A DNA stretch of 64,000 bases from Neckera pumila (GCA_963969595.1 OZ018411.1:3412501-3476500); one strand, 5' to 3'. Positions 1 to 12,638 are shown, counted from the stretch's first letter. Program-made: numbers and translations. The notes: generated by a model not told the origin, from the sequence alone.

Positions 1-1021
1 CCAGGTGAATGTCCACCTGATGATTTTTATGGCTGGAGAGGGTCATTCTCAGGGGAAAAAGTGGCAGCCAATGCGCACTCAACTTCAGATGTGGTCTACA
101 CTGTTGTACTGTTCATGTTCTCTAGGGCAACGCCAGCCCATGCTGCTTCAAATGTAAGCTAAGCGAAGAACCTTTTGATGTAAGGCTAAAACTTCATTCT
201 GCTTCAAATGTAAGCTACAGTACCTTGTCTTCCTCTCTGGGGTAACAGATTTCAACTGAATGGCTTCCATGTGTATGAACTAAGTCCATGTAAATTAACC
301 CTACAAGGATGTGGCCCCCATGACCAAGGTAGTGACAAAAATTCTCCGATTATTGAACCAATAGGGTACTCTCTTTTTCTATAGTTAACGAGGTTTGTTT
401 GTTTTTCGATTTTAATGAAGTGCCAAAGTGGCAATATTGATTGTTATAGTGGTGCTCCAAATTTCAACATTCATCCACATATTAGATAGAAAATATCATC
501 TTAGATAGAACATATCACATATCCATAATTCAATTTTCATCTACAATTTGGGGATTTCATCCAAGATTTTTTTTATTTGGAATTTTTTGGCAATTTTCCA
601 CCTTTTTAGAACCATTTTTTTCTATAGGCGTGGTGCAAGGCCATAAAATTTGGTGCAATTTTGCACCAAATCGCCGAAAAAAACAAACACTGCAGTTAAC
701 AGTGAAGTCATCCATTGGACCACTTTGGTCTCAAGCGTCCTTAAATGGTTAATTTAGTTCAGCAGATCATAAGCTGGGTACATATGACCTTTATGAGAGG
801 GAGTTGTACTTTTAACTTACTTGACAAAAAATGAAGCTTGCTTTCTTTTGCTGCAAAAACTTGAAAACCGCTTCTTCTTCTTTATATTTTTTTTTCTTAA
901 AAATTGTTTGTTTAATCCTGGAAGGACACAACCCTCAATGCTAGGTACTCACTCAAATACAAATTTATTTTTTGGACCAACAGGTGCATTCTTTGTTTCT
1001 ACAATAATAGAGAAAGTCATC
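1..1021. other. AT-rich intergenic sequence, no gene recognised
   Basis: No reading frame here resembles a protein I know; the short open frames are low-complexity. One short perfect-looking palindrome built on TTTGGTGCAA and its complement lies at about 649-670. Otherwise I see nothing functional. Confidence 0.5.
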
Positions 1022-1292
1022 CATTAGAAGAGATCTGAGGGCATTGGAGGGCTGTTTCAGGCCCGTTCTCCAATATGGCCAGATCTGTGAACAACCAGGT
1101 ACGGGTTGTCAGAATTTAAAAAAATAAAAATAAATTATCTCCCAAATATCATTTCAGGCCAATTTTTTTTTTTTTTTCAAAAATGACGTGGCACTCTCTC
1201 GACCACATCATCCAATAGCTTTCTTACATGGGAACGCTGCGGGAATGCAGAATAACTTGCGGGCTCTTGGAAGCCTCAAATCTCTTCTAATG
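1022..1292. mobile_element. MITE with CATTAGAAGAGAT terminal inverted repeats
   Basis: The left end reads CATTAGAAGAGATCTGAGG; the complement of the right end reads CATTAGAAGAGATTTGAGG, one mismatch in 19. The 271-bp interior has no coding capacity. Similar ends occur near 2749, 4176 and 30859, so this is a small family. I could not fix a target-site duplication, so no superfamily is assigned. Confidence 0.65.
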
Positions 1293-1590
1293 TATCAAAC
1301 ACTTTGTGTCAGTGTCGTTTCAAGGTTAAATCTAATTTAGCATGACTGCTAGCTTTTTGTAAGTTAAATTCATACCAAACCAGATAGTAATCAACTTCCT
1401 GAAAAAAGAGCACCAACGATCTCAGAACGGGTTTAGGGTTTTTAGCCAAATGTTCATTTTTAAGAGATTTTTTTGAATTTCCGTTGAGGGCATGAAAAAA
1501 TTAATTAGGAACCGAGCAAAATTTAACCAGTTTTGGGATTGCTGAAGAATACTCAATCAGCAGCAAGAAACTTGAGCCAGTGAAGCACTC

Positions 1591-2330
1591 TAGCCCAGGA
1601 ACAACGCTGACGCCATTTTACGGCGTTCGAATGACTGTGAGATGAACTGGATAGAGTTTGAAAGTGCTTTTTCATCCAGATTTTTCTTGTTGACTTTTCA
1701 TGTTAGGTTATGAAGAGTTTCCAACTAGGTTTGTAGTCTTGCAAGTGTTTGTCTTCACGTAAACAAGAAGTTAGTAAAAAAACGGATCACAAAAATATAC
1801 TATTTTAGAGTATTTTGGGAAGTTGTTGCTCCTTGCTCTAAATCTGAAATTTCTCTATAAAAATGATATTTTCTGAGTTTGAGCCCGACTAACAAATTGA
1901 AGGTCATCTACTCTAGTTTCTACTCCAATTTGAATTTTGAAAAAATTCCTAATATTGAATATTTTATTGCAAATTGAATTATGGATGTATTTTCAATGTT
2001 TATTAATTTCTATTTATAGAATGATACGGAATTAAGTTTACACTATGATGTTTCTCACCGTAATATACACACATGGTGAAATTTTCAAATTTTTGGAAAT
2101 ATTTTTCTATTTGATATGATTTTTCTTCACTTTTTCTTCAAAATTAAAAAAAAAACAATTTTTCACAAAATAATCTAAAATTTTTATGAAGTATAGAAGA
2201 CATGTAGCTCCATCTCTGAAAAATAAATAAAAAAATTTTCATTCATATCTAGTTGCAAAATGGTAGCAAATTTCAGTGATGGGTAGTGAGGCTTGAAATC
2301 AATGGTCATAGGTCCATCCTTTAAGGGCTA
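1591..2330 (+). repeat. Dispersed repeat of about 0.74 kb, copy 1 of 3
   Basis: This segment begins TAGCCC and ends GGGCTA (CTCTAGCCC and GGGCTAGAG with flanks), suggesting short terminal inverted repeats. A clearly related segment lies at 54647-55364 in the same orientation and another at 31786-32530 in the opposite orientation. Shared landmarks include GTGTTTGTCTTCACGT, TTGGGAAGTTGTTGCT and AATCAATGGTCATAGGTC. It is non-coding. Probably a non-autonomous DNA transposon; the superfamily is not resolved. Confidence 0.65.
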
Positions 2331-4175
2331 GAGTTTCTGGCATAACATATATAAGTTAGCATTACTATTTAGTCCATACTCCCCTATGGGAGGCAACCCA
2401 TTTTTGACCACTTAAGGTGGATGCTCTAAAATCAACTATTTAAAGTTTGGTCCGCATTTTTCCTAGGTTTCCATGAATAAACTTTTTTTTAGATCCTTTT
2501 TCAAAGAGAAAAATGGATGCGGAACTTAACCCAAATGGTTTCAATTTTTTGAAGTATTTTTGAATTACATATGCATTTTCAAAGATTTCCGTTGTAGCCA
2601 CCTATTAGTGACCTTTGGTCTCCCAAAATCCATTCAATTGCAATTTCTAAAAGGATTTGACAAAATTAAGGTCAATGATTGGCTCTTGCAATAAATAATA
2701 CTTTTCTCTCCATTCTCTCAGTGGCTAAAGTGGTCCATTTAACATTAGCATTAGAAGAGATTTGGGGGCAAGATAGGGCCGTTTCAACCTTGGCATGCAA
2801 TCAAAATAAAATAATAATAACTAAATATTTACAATCTTCCGGATCCCCAAAATGGGGCTACATCATGTCCATTTAAGACCTAAATATAGGGTCCATCGGA
2901 AGAGTTTGGTCGCTAATATAGCATACTATCTTATAATAAGCAATTACACATACCTGTAGGATGGGTTTCTCTAGTGGAGAAATTCTCCCATGTGCAGAAA
3001 TAGAGTTTGGAAGGTTTCCATAGTTTTTCAGCTTTTTATTTCTCAAAATATAATTACTATGAATTTTTTCTTCGAAGGTTATGTTCAATCCAAATTGGTC
3101 ATGTAGATCTTTTTATTTTGGACCAAGGGCTGGTTGCAAAATCCACCAAGAATTGGTTGCAAAATTGAGAATCTTGTAGCCAATCATAATGCACCACAAT
3201 TGCACCAGGAACCGCACCATAATTAATCAGTGTTCATCTCCTCCTGCATAGAAAGAGAATAGCCTACATTGCTAAACTAGAAAGGTGATTAAGAATAAGT
3301 TGCCTCCCATATACTAATTTATCTTAATACTAGTATTGTGTGCGACATCCATTTAACAAGTCGCACTATTTTTGATTAGAGAGTTTAACACAACTTAGTG
3401 CAGGTTGAAATATTGCTATAGATTATATTGAATCAATTTCCACAAAAATAAAATTTTGTAGCAATATTGCTTTTGTAGGTCACACTAGTCCCTTCCCATC
3501 CTTTACTAATAAGACAAATCAAGGTTGTTGCTACAAAAACCGTACGCTTTGTTTGCCTCAACGATGGCTTTTTTGATCTTATTTTATATTTAATTTTTTG
3601 GTGCTCGGATTTTTGGAAAAAAAAATTCTATTTTGATTGCACTTTGTTGGCTACACTCATGAGTCTGCACTAAATCTATCAAGGGTTATATTTTCCTCCT
3701 TTCCATGTATAATGTCTCTTACTCTTGGGTTGTATGTTAAACTCTTTTAAACCTTATGAGTTAAAAATTGATCCTTTGCTTTATTCACCTTTAGAGCAAA
3801 TGTGTGGTAGGTTTATTTTTTCAATTAAGGTGAACTTATATTTATATAGGATTTTAGGAATCTCAACTAATGAAGAAGTGCTATAAATAAAAGATAATTA
3901 TTTTATAAAAGTATTGTATTACATTAACTATGACTATGATTCCAAAATCATGAACTTGGTTTGCCTAGAAAATCTATGCAATGAAAAGGGCCCCAAAATA
4001 TACTATATAATGTATTAAATAAGATTTTAGTTTGACATTTCCATTGTAGTTTGGATGACAGTTTAATAAATCCATGTAATCATTCCACAAACGGATATGT
4101 AATAGCATTCTAAGGATGAAAAAATCTTACAAAATTAGAAAAAAAACAATTACTTGAACAATGCTTTTGTAAATT
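2331..4175. other. AT-rich intergenic sequence with one MITE-like end
   Basis: No gene is supported. At about 2749 the sequence CATTAGAAGAGATTTGGGGG matches the left end of the 1022-1292 MITE family, but I could not find a matching right end, so it may be a truncated copy. The rest is low-complexity AT-rich DNA. Confidence 0.4.
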
Positions 4176-4366
4176 CATTAGAGAAAAGTTGGGGCCTCGA
4201 TTATAGAAAATCTAGGCCCTATGGAAGGCCGTTCCAATTTTGGCGGATGTGCAATTACATTGGAAAAGATTTATTTTTATTTTTAAATATTAATAAAAAA
4301 TTGTTTTATAATCAAAAATCCAATGGGAGATACCGGTTGACTGCCCCCCTTACAAATTCTCTTATG
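4176..4366. mobile_element. Probable small MITE, CATTAGA family
   Basis: The left end CATTAGAGAAAAGTTGGGGC and the complement of the right end CATAAGAGAATTTGTAAGGG are imperfect inverted repeats. The first bases resemble those of the 1022-1292 element. Length is 191 bp with no coding capacity. The match is looser than in the first copy, so confidence is moderate. Confidence 0.45.
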
Positions 4367-5440
4367 GCCAATTTGGACAAATATTTCTTGTAAATGCACA
4401 TTCTCATGTAAGAAAGTGGTTAAGTGGCCCTCTTATGATGGCTTGAAATTTTCTTTAATGTGGAAGGTTGTTTGACTTTTGACAATAGTGCAAATTCAAG
4501 AAAATAAGAAAATAGCAATAATTTCTTTATTAAAAAATATATAAATTTATTTTAAATATTATTTTGCCATTCTTACCTACATAGTGACAAATTTGTCGTA
4601 GAGCCTATCTCTTGCAGCAACATCACTATTGCCTCTACAAAGATCTGGTGGATACAAACGACTCAATACATTAATCTAAACTAAGAAGTAGATGTTTTCC
4701 TTCACCACATATCTATCTCTTAGGTCTATAAAAGAAAAATAAGAAATGTTATTCTAACGCTAAATCCAAAATGGCATACAAATCTTCCCAAAAGAATTGT
4801 TGCACAGCTAACATTATCTTCTAATGTAATGGAAGCTAAGCATTGGGCATTCTGAAGCATACCAATGGCAGACGAAAAGCATCCAAGGTGGATGGCAAAG
4901 AAAAAGAGAATCAAAGAGCAAACATTCCAAAGGGTGGATAGCCAAAGGCCCAAATATCAAAGTGGAGACGGCTAAAGGAACACACTCTAAATGATGGACG
5001 AACAGAAGGGTGGGTGGACAACCAAGCCATTTGAAGTATATACTTTAAAGGCAATGCAAGAGAAGATGACAAGTCAAGTTAGAAAAAGCGTTCGTGGGGT
5101 GCAAAGCCATGCAGACATGCAAGTCTACGTGGTGCAAACTAGTCCTTTTCCAAGAGTTCTCATCTCTTACTTCAGCTTGCCTTGCAATTCAACATTGGAT
5201 AAAGTTAGAAAAACTCCTAAGACAACTACACAACAACTAATTGCAACTTCTTTGCTAATCCAACCAATATTTTGGTGAATAATGGATGTCAATCTTACAA
5301 TTACATCACAAAGTTCAGAACCTACGGATTGTCAAAGAATATCATGTGGTTACTATTATTTTATGAGTGCGCACATCAATTTACAGCTTATCATTAGGTG
5401 AAAATTGAACCCCAAAAGACGGTCCGCTTTGTAATGCAAA
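4367..5440. other. Intergenic sequence, no recognised gene
   Basis: An open frame at 4991-5278 is slightly less AT-rich than its surroundings but resembles no protein I know and has no supporting structure. I treat the stretch as non-coding. Confidence 0.35.
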
Positions 5441-5650
5441 AATTTGGGTGGGAAGAGCCTTCTCAATTTACTAGTTGGGCCAAGAATTGCATGATAAATT
5501 CAAAAAATTGTCATCATTATCCAATCCATCTCTACAATCTCATAAATTTGGATGGAATAAGCCTTCTCAACTCACTAATTGGGCCAAAAATTGCATAATG
5601 AGCTCAAAAATTTGTCATCATTATCCAATCCATCTCTATGATCTCATAAA
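5441..5650 (+). repeat. Two-copy tandem duplication, period about 104 bp
   Basis: The sequence from about 5441 to 5544 recurs with roughly 85-90 percent identity by eye at 5545-5650. Both copies carry AGCCTTCTCAA, TTGGGCCAA and CATCATTATCCAATCCATCT. Open frames over the copies are a by-product of the duplication. Confidence 0.7.
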
Positions 5651-5942
5651 TCTCATGATGGTTCCAACATGAAGGATAGAGCACACACTACATGGTGGTT
5701 GTAATGAGGATATGGCCACCTTCATACTCATTCAATTAGTATGAAAATTAATAAGAAAACTCAAGGCCACTTTGTGGGTTCAAATTCCTCCTCATGCACA
5801 TCATTACGATGCACACGATTACTACAACATCTCAAAGTTTAGAACCAGCAGATTGTTAGCAATTATCATGTAGTTACTATTACTTCATGGGTGCATATGT
5901 TAATGTGCCAGTTATTGCATTGTTACGATGCACATGATTACT

Positions 5943-6400
5943 GCAAAGAAATGACAATATTTTGTAATTTATATTGACTATGTCGTTTTTATAAGTTAAT
6001 CACAAGTGCGCAAAAAACACAAATTACGCACAAAAATTTACATTCTTTGTCGTGCATTTTATGTACATTGAAGGACATGAAAAATCCATGACAACAATGT
6101 CATTGGAGTCAACACTGGAATAATGCTTATTAAATGGTATCACTGTTCCAAAAAATATTGTCAATGTTCAATTGTTGATCACCATTCTAATTTTAAAAAA
6201 TTCCTTATTTAAATCTCTGGGATTTTGAATTATATTCATCGTCACTATAGGCCATCAAATTTAAGTTTGAACTAAATTATCAGTAGGCTATGAAGAAACT
6301 TGATAAGAAGTTTGATAGCGTAGTGAAAAAATTACTTCATTTGAGCTTGAATTGATTACATGAGTAGGTCAACAAGAAACTTGGTAACATATTGATGAAA
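5943..6400 (+). repeat. Direct dispersed repeat, copy 1 (partner at 7295-7790)
   Basis: Landmarks shared with the partner in the same order include GTTAATCACAAGT, AATGTTCAATTGTT, ATCACCATTCTAATT and GCCATCAAATTT. The partner lies about 1.35 kb downstream with a foldback between them. Non-coding. Confidence 0.6.
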
Positions 6401-6550
6401 TCTCTTCATTGGCAGTTGGAGAGAGTTGAGGGTGAAGAGGTCCTATTTATACTATAATCCAATCTATGTACACTCAAGAAATATGGGATAACTTAAAGAT
6501 GAGAGCTTCACTTCTCATAGTCAAGTTATTTTGAAAATGTATATATCGTG

Positions 6551-6912
6551 TTCAGAGTAGAAATTCAGACCTTAGTTTGGCATAGTAGAATATCTTTTTA
6601 AAAAAAACTTTGAACTAATATAAGTTGGTAAACAAATCCAGATTTCATGTCCAAAAATCCGTTTAAGATTTGGAGCCTCTAGTCAAAAGTTATGGATAAA
6701 ATTCAAAGGAAATATTTGAAAATGTCAAAAAAATGTCCTTTCCAACCCGTCTCTAAACTTTGTCCATAACTTTTGATTGGAGACTCTAAATCTCAAACAA
6801 ATTTTTGGACATGAAAGCTAGATTCATTTACCAACTTTTTTTAGTTCAAAGTCTTTTAAGAAAAATTATTCTGCTATGCCTAAATGAGGTTTGAATTTCT
6901 ACTTTGAAATAA
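6551..6912. repeat. Foldback (long inverted repeat) element
   Basis: Two arms of roughly 160 bp are imperfect complements: AGTAGAAATTCAGACC near the left edge pairs with the GAATTTCTACTTTG region at the right edge, and AGTCAAAAGTTATGGA pairs with TCCATAACTTTTGATT across a short centre near 6730. No coding capacity. The AAAAGTTATG motif also occurs in the larger foldback at 55.4-56.2 kb, so the two may be related. Confidence 0.65.
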
Positions 6913-7294
6913 GTCTTGCTTTTCAATTGACTTCGTATTGAAATTGTGAAAAATAAAAATATGCAATGTTAGTACAATAACTATGCATAGACATGATGTT
7001 GTGTGATTATTGCACTAACTTTATGTGTCTTAGACAAGCACTAATGTTGCACGAAATTAGTAGCCCATCACTAAACCAGTGAAGTCATTTATATTTTGTC
7101 ATGCATAGTTATCATGCAACTTTCGCACTTCAAACTCAAATATGAATGATATGCCTAAACTGCATGGTAGTAATGAATGTCAATATCGTGCCACAACAAT
7201 ATTTCCAAATTCATAAATGTAACATGAAAACAATGCTCGACAATAATTGTACGATTACTAGTGACAATTTGTGACAGGGGAACTTTGTGATGAA

Positions 7295-7790
7295 AGAATT
7301 GGCACTACTTTATAATCAATATTAACTATGTGACTTCTATACGTTAATCACAAGTACGCAAAATACACAAATTATGCACGAAAATTTATTATCTTTGTTG
7401 TATATTTTATGTGCGTTGAAGTACACAAAAGATTCATGATAATAATGTCATTGCTGTTTATACTGCAATAATACTAGTTAAATGATATCAATGTTCTAAA
7501 AAGTATTATCAATGTTCAATTGTTAATCACCATTCTAATTAACAATAACTTTTTTCTTAATTAAATTTCTTGCATTTTGTTTGCCAACATTTGATTTGTA
7601 TACATTCTAGTAAATTCTAATTTACATCTTAATAATTGCACCAAATGATTGAAATGTATCCATTATTAATGTTGAGGCCATCAAATTTTAGTTTGAATTG
7701 AATCCACCAATAGGCCACCAAGAAAATTGATGGCATAGTGAAGGAATCACTTCATTGGCATTTGATGAGATTGGAAGCTGGAGACTGAGT
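7295..7790 (+). repeat. Direct dispersed repeat, copy 2 (partner at 5943-6400)
   Basis: This copy repeats the landmarks listed for 5943-6400, in order, and continues through GTGAAGGAATCACTTCATTGG, which aligns with the diverged equivalent near 6330. The pair flanks the 6551-6912 foldback. Confidence 0.6.
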
Positions 7791-9776
7791 TTGCATCTTC
7801 TAGGTTCATAGTGATAGATTGCTTATTTATCAAGAACTAGATACAAAAACATGAGTGGGGTACACATATCATTCAGCCATTGGTTGTTAAGTTTTTTTGA
7901 AAAATTCTAAAAAGAGGTACACATATAATTTTTTTTTAGTTGTAAAAGTCTTACATCCAAAAATTCATAAGCACATCCTCTTGTGAATTGAATTGATGAA
8001 TTGTACTTAGAAATCGTCCTCCACTTCCATATTTGTATTCTTGTGAAACCTTTATAATCTGCAATTAATATGGGACATATCCATATGAATTTGTATCTGT
8101 ATACATATTCCATAGTTTGTATTTTGTATCCGTATCTCTATATTCTATTATCTATAATTTGTGTCCATATTCTATATCATATATTTTGTATCTGTATCCA
8201 TATCCATATTTCCAAGGGATGGCCAAGATTGCCTCTCATCAATGGCTGCAAATTTTTGGGAAGATTGAAGGCATTTGGGAGGGTCCTCATTTTCTCCACC
8301 CAAGACTCGATAGTGCTAATTGAACACCATCTCATTTTTCAAAAGATTGATCCAACGACAACTTTGCTACTTTTGTTATTTCAGTTTTCCATCTGACAAT
8401 AGGAGATTTTTCATACCCTAGGGGCTTGGGCAGGGCAAGCGTTTGCATCATTTTGCTACATAGGGCAATATGATTGAGATCTTGAAGTTAATAGGATCTT
8501 GCCTAGTTTCAAAGTAGAGTGGAGGACTGTTTTGATGGAGATTTTTGGTGGTACAGAGTATAGCATCATTTTGATGAAGATTTTTGGTACAACATTGAAT
8601 TTGCCACAAAGCTTTTCTTGCAAAGGTTTCTTTTACATAGTTTACTTGGCAAGTTTTTGACACTAGTTTTGACATTAAATTTGTTTGAAATATTGTATTT
8701 GCAATTTTTTTAACCCCTAAACATCTTGATCCATTGTGAAATGGTCAAACTTCCTCTCTGAGCTAAATTTATCATTAAAATTATGTTAAAAAAATTACTT
8801 TATATTTTTATTACTTGAAATTCTAAATTACATATCATTGCAAGAAATTTCAATTTGTTTAGTGAAAAATTGTAATTGTTATCATTTTTGTTGCAAAAAT
8901 TGACCATAAACAAGTAAAAATAGCAAAAAAAAATTCAAATAATTTGCAATTTTCTCAAAAGGTACAAGTAGCAATAGAAATTAGTGTGAAAAAATTTCAA
9001 TTGGTTATTTTATTTTTTACACCCAAAACAACAACAACAAAGACCTTGAAGTCAAATTTAACTATCAAGCCAAATTTATCCTTTAATTTAATAGACGTAT
9101 AAAATCTTGATATTTTTTGCTAGTGGAAAAATGTATTTCCTATGTATGTTTGTTTTTTTAATTTTTATATGGAAGTATCAAATTATTGTGATTTTCTTAT
9201 TGTGATTTTCTTAAAGCTAAAGGTAGAAATCAAATTATATAAATTAGAATATAGATTAGAGTAATCTGTAATTTCAACCACAGATGAAGGTGGAATGAGA
9301 AACATAATTATATAATTTAAATATAAAATAACTGTTTCTAAGAGAAATTATGATTGAAAAACACACCATACTGTTTTATTTGGATTCTAACACATGGAGT
9401 TTTCAACTGCAATAACTCTTTCAATTTTTGACATTTTTCAAAATTTTGAAATCAGGTAGAAACAAAACTTGTCAAGCTCTATTTTCTTAGTTTAAATCAA
9501 ATTCCAGAAATAGTTATTTTGGAAGTTCCAATTGAGGTTGACCAAGGCACATCCAGTTTTTGGATGCATGGACCTTTAAGAATTAAATACCAAATGGTTT
9601 ATTCCCTCTCTCAAAATTTTATATAGAATCTCAATGTGAATGTATGCTCAGGAAGAATGTATTCTCAATACATTAAATGCCTGAACATTACACAAATATT
9701 ATTTGAAATATAGTATCTCAGATGTGTACTCACAGGACTTACACAGAATTAATGTGCATCTATAGTGGGTTACAAT
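7791..9776. other. AT-rich intergenic sequence, no gene recognised
   Basis: A run of TAT/CAT-rich low-complexity DNA at about 8070-8210 produces spurious open frames. I see no motif, splice structure or repeat boundary that supports a feature in the remainder. Confidence 0.4.
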
Positions 9777-10385
9777 TCATTCCCAAATTTTTGCAACCTG
9801 CTCAGATTAGGTTAACTTCAGGTATGCTAAAAAATGAACAGAATTTCAAATTATAAATTGCTTTGGAATCACACTAAAATCTACTCACCATCATTACATT
9901 CACACACATGTGATTGAAAATCATATAAAGAGTTTGATGTTTTCTATACACTATCTACCATCTAGTGTTGCCACCACTTGTAAAAATTACAACTTGTATT
10001 TAACCCCTCACTGCCCAAAGGGACCACAAGTGTCCATAATAGAAAATGAGCTTTCACAATTTCTTTAAAGATACTTGATCTCATACCACTTGAATTGCTT
10101 GTGTATGATTTCTTGCTTGTTCTTCACCCCGTTGCAAAAAATCTTTGACTATCTTCTAAAAGTTTCCTAAGAAATCATATAGTGTATAAAAGAAATTGTT
10201 GTATGGTTTGAGTTTATTCATTTTCTACTTGTTATGAAGTTGAATTGCACTTCATCGCAATACCATCACAATTTGCAATTTCAAAATTGGTTCATCTTTG
10301 GGCATGCTAGAGCTTCTTGAACTTTCTAGTAAAAACTGAATAAAAATTTGGCAAATGAACTGTACCTCACTATATAGTCAAGTAT
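9777..10385 (+). repeat. Tandem segmental duplication, copy A (uninterrupted)
   Basis: About 0.6 kb of non-coding DNA is duplicated in tandem. Shared landmarks include GATACTTGATCTCATA, TGATTTCTTGCTT, TTGCAAAAAATCTTT and CACTTGTTATGAAGTTGAA. Copy A lacks the two insertions seen in copy B and so preserves both empty sites: CATCTAGT near 9959-9966 and a TA at 10327-10328. Confidence 0.75.
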
Positions 10386-10577
10386 AGGAACCTTACAAAT
10401 TTTTACATCCTACTGAGATTTGGTGAACTTTGGGAGGTTATGTATGCTCAAGATTGAACGGAATTTTGAATTGTAAATTGCGTTGAAGTTACACTCAAGT
10501 TTACTTTATTGTTATTGCAAATATACATATGTAATTGAAAATCATACAAAAAGTTTGATGTTATCTATACATCTAAT

Positions 10578-10838
10578 CAATCCTTTTTTTTTGGAGGGGG
10601 GGGGGGGGGCGAAATGGAGCTAGAAAGCACCATTTCATAGTGAAAATATTTTTTTCGCCAGAAAAGTTTCAATCCAGTTTAAAATATAGATGAAATTGTC
10701 AAATTTGGATGAAAAAGTGTATGAATTTGATTGAAAAGTGTTTACTGGTACAAAAGATGGATGTACGAAGAAATAAAATGCTTCACCAAATTTTAAGTGA
10801 TCGCCATTTTGGCACTTTTAAAAATAAAAAAAAGGCTG
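10578..10838. mobile_element. hAT-like MITE with 8-bp target duplication
   Basis: The block is flanked by an exact 8-bp direct repeat CATCTAAT (10570-10577 and 10839-10846). Its ends read CAATCCTTTTTTTTT and, complemented from the right, CAGCCTTTTTTTTATT, a short imperfect inverted repeat. The related copy A has a single CATCTAGT at this place. An 8-bp duplication with CA...TG ends is typical of hAT elements. The interior is non-coding and contains a G homopolymer run of about 18 near 10596-10614. Confidence 0.75.
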
Positions 10839-11174
10839 CATCTAATGTTGCTGCACAACTAGTATTTAATGGTTCATATTAGAAATGAGACTTCATAATT
10901 GCTTTAGAGATACTTGATCTCATAATACTTGAATTGTTTATATGATTTCTTGCTTCTCCTTCACTCCATTGCAAAAAATCTTTTACTATCTTCTTAAGGT
11001 TCTCTATGAAATGGTACATAATGTATCAAAGACATTTAAACTATTGTATGATTTTAAATTATTCATTTTTCACTTGTTATGAAGTTGAAGAGCACTTCAT
11101 TGCATCTCCAACTCCAACGCAAATCAAATCATTTTTTAGCATACTAGAGCTTCTTGAAGTTGATGAACTTTCTA

Positions 11175-11745
11175 CACTAAAATTGGTAAGTAGTGTTGGC
11201 TACACTAATTGTCCCATCTAACACTAATTGTGATTTGCAAGGTTAGTGTTAGAACATTATTTACCCATTCTAACACTATTCTAGCTCTAAAGTAAAATTT
11301 GATCATTTCAACATTTTTACAAGAGTGCATTTAGTGTTAGATGGGATCTTTGAAGATGATCTCCAATTTTGAAAATGATCTTTGACCTCTAGCTCTCCGG
11401 CATTTTGGAATGCCGCCTCTGCCCGGTTGCACTAATTGCCTCTCCCCAATTGGACTCCAGCTCTCGAGCAAGTAGCCACGATGTATCAGATCGAGATGAT
11501 GGCAAGAGTAGTTGGTCCAGTAACAAGGCAGAAATTAGAGCAAGGCAAAAATTAGAGTTTCTATGGAAGGGCCGGAATTTGATGGCGGGAGGTGAGATAT
11601 CAATTTCCCAGGGAAGGGCGAAAGTTTGACGGCGGGAGTTAAGTGCCCCATTAACATTATTTACACATAAGTTGGAAAATAGTATTGAGGATAAAAAACA
11701 AGGACAACACTAATTATCACCCAATACTATTTACCAATTTCAGTG
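11175..11745. mobile_element. Tc1/mariner-like MITE with TA target duplication
   Basis: The left end CACTAAAATTGGTAAGTAGT and the complement of the right end CACTGAAATTGGTAAATAGT match at 18 of 20 positions. The element is flanked by TA on both sides, and copy A carries a single TA at the equivalent place. Inside lies a GC-richer block (about 11395-11640) with an open frame of about 74 codons that resembles nothing known. TA-flanked TIR elements of this size are usually assigned to Tc1/mariner (Stowaway-type) MITEs. Confidence 0.75.
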
Positions 11746-11924
11746 TAGTGAAAATTGACTGAAAAATTCATAAGGTTCCTGTACCCGACTGTAGAGAGCA
11801 TACTACCGTAGTGCAATTTCCATTTCCAAAACTCACAATCTATGTGACTGTCATGAAAAGTTGTAACATAAAAATGGAATATTTATGTGACGTGATTTGA
11901 GGAGTTCAAGATTTATCATAATAA

Positions 11925-12638
11925 CTAGCGGTTGGCGCTTGCTATGCTATGCATTCATCATTAGAATTTTATTAGAATTTTTATGTATTAGATAAAATGC
12001 AGAACAAAAATTTCAATAAATCTTCAAACAAAAATTACTAAAATCTTTATATAATTTTGTTTATAAGTAAGCATATATTGAAATGTACTATAGAAATTTA
12101 TTGAATGATGAATGAAATATATGCAATGGTGAATACTGTAAAAGATACATAGTTATTGTAATGCATTCAAAAGTTGACTCAATTCTTACGAACAATGGCA
12201 ACCCAAAAACTTGGTGAATTGAAAAGAAAAACTTGTAAATTTCAAAAACTTCATGAACAACTTAATTGTTATGGAATCCAAAATCGCTTCAATTGAATAA
12301 ATTTCTCAAATCATTTGGTAGTAGCAATAGAATTTTGAAATCATAAAAGCTGTAAAAGTAATATCACAAAGGTGATTGCAAACTACTACTCTATTTCTGT
12401 AATGTAAAATTGTGTGAAAATATTATTTTTATGTATGCATGATTGAAAATATTTTTACAAAATATTAAAATTAATTATTTCAAAGACTTATTGAAATCGT
12501 TATCATGCATTCTATTCAAACATATCAAAATTTACTAATATGTGATACAATGAATGCGTAGCAAAGCAAGCATGAGCCCCTATTATTAATGGTAGCATTT
12601 GTGATATTACAAAGGGAGTTATGATTTTAGTAGTATGA
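11925..12638 (-). mobile_element. Helitron-like non-autonomous element, copy 1
   Basis: Read on the minus strand it begins TCATACTACTAAAATC and ends CTAG followed by T, fitting the TC...CTRR|T pattern of Helitrons. Inverted subterminal repeats of about 20-25 bp (GCTTGCTATGCTA...GCATTCAT type) lie near both ends, as in Helitron2/helentron-type elements. It is over 90 percent identical by eye to 28504-29223. The base before TC is C rather than the expected A. No coding capacity and no clear 3' hairpin. Confidence 0.65.

Larger units (their letters stand above)
10386..11800 (+). repeat. Tandem segmental duplication, copy B (carries two insertions)
   Basis: Copy B aligns with copy A except for two blocks, 10578-10838 and 11175-11745, each bounded by short target duplications. 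Removing both restores a length close to copy A. The insertions therefore came after the duplication, or at least are missing from copy A. Confidence 0.75.
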
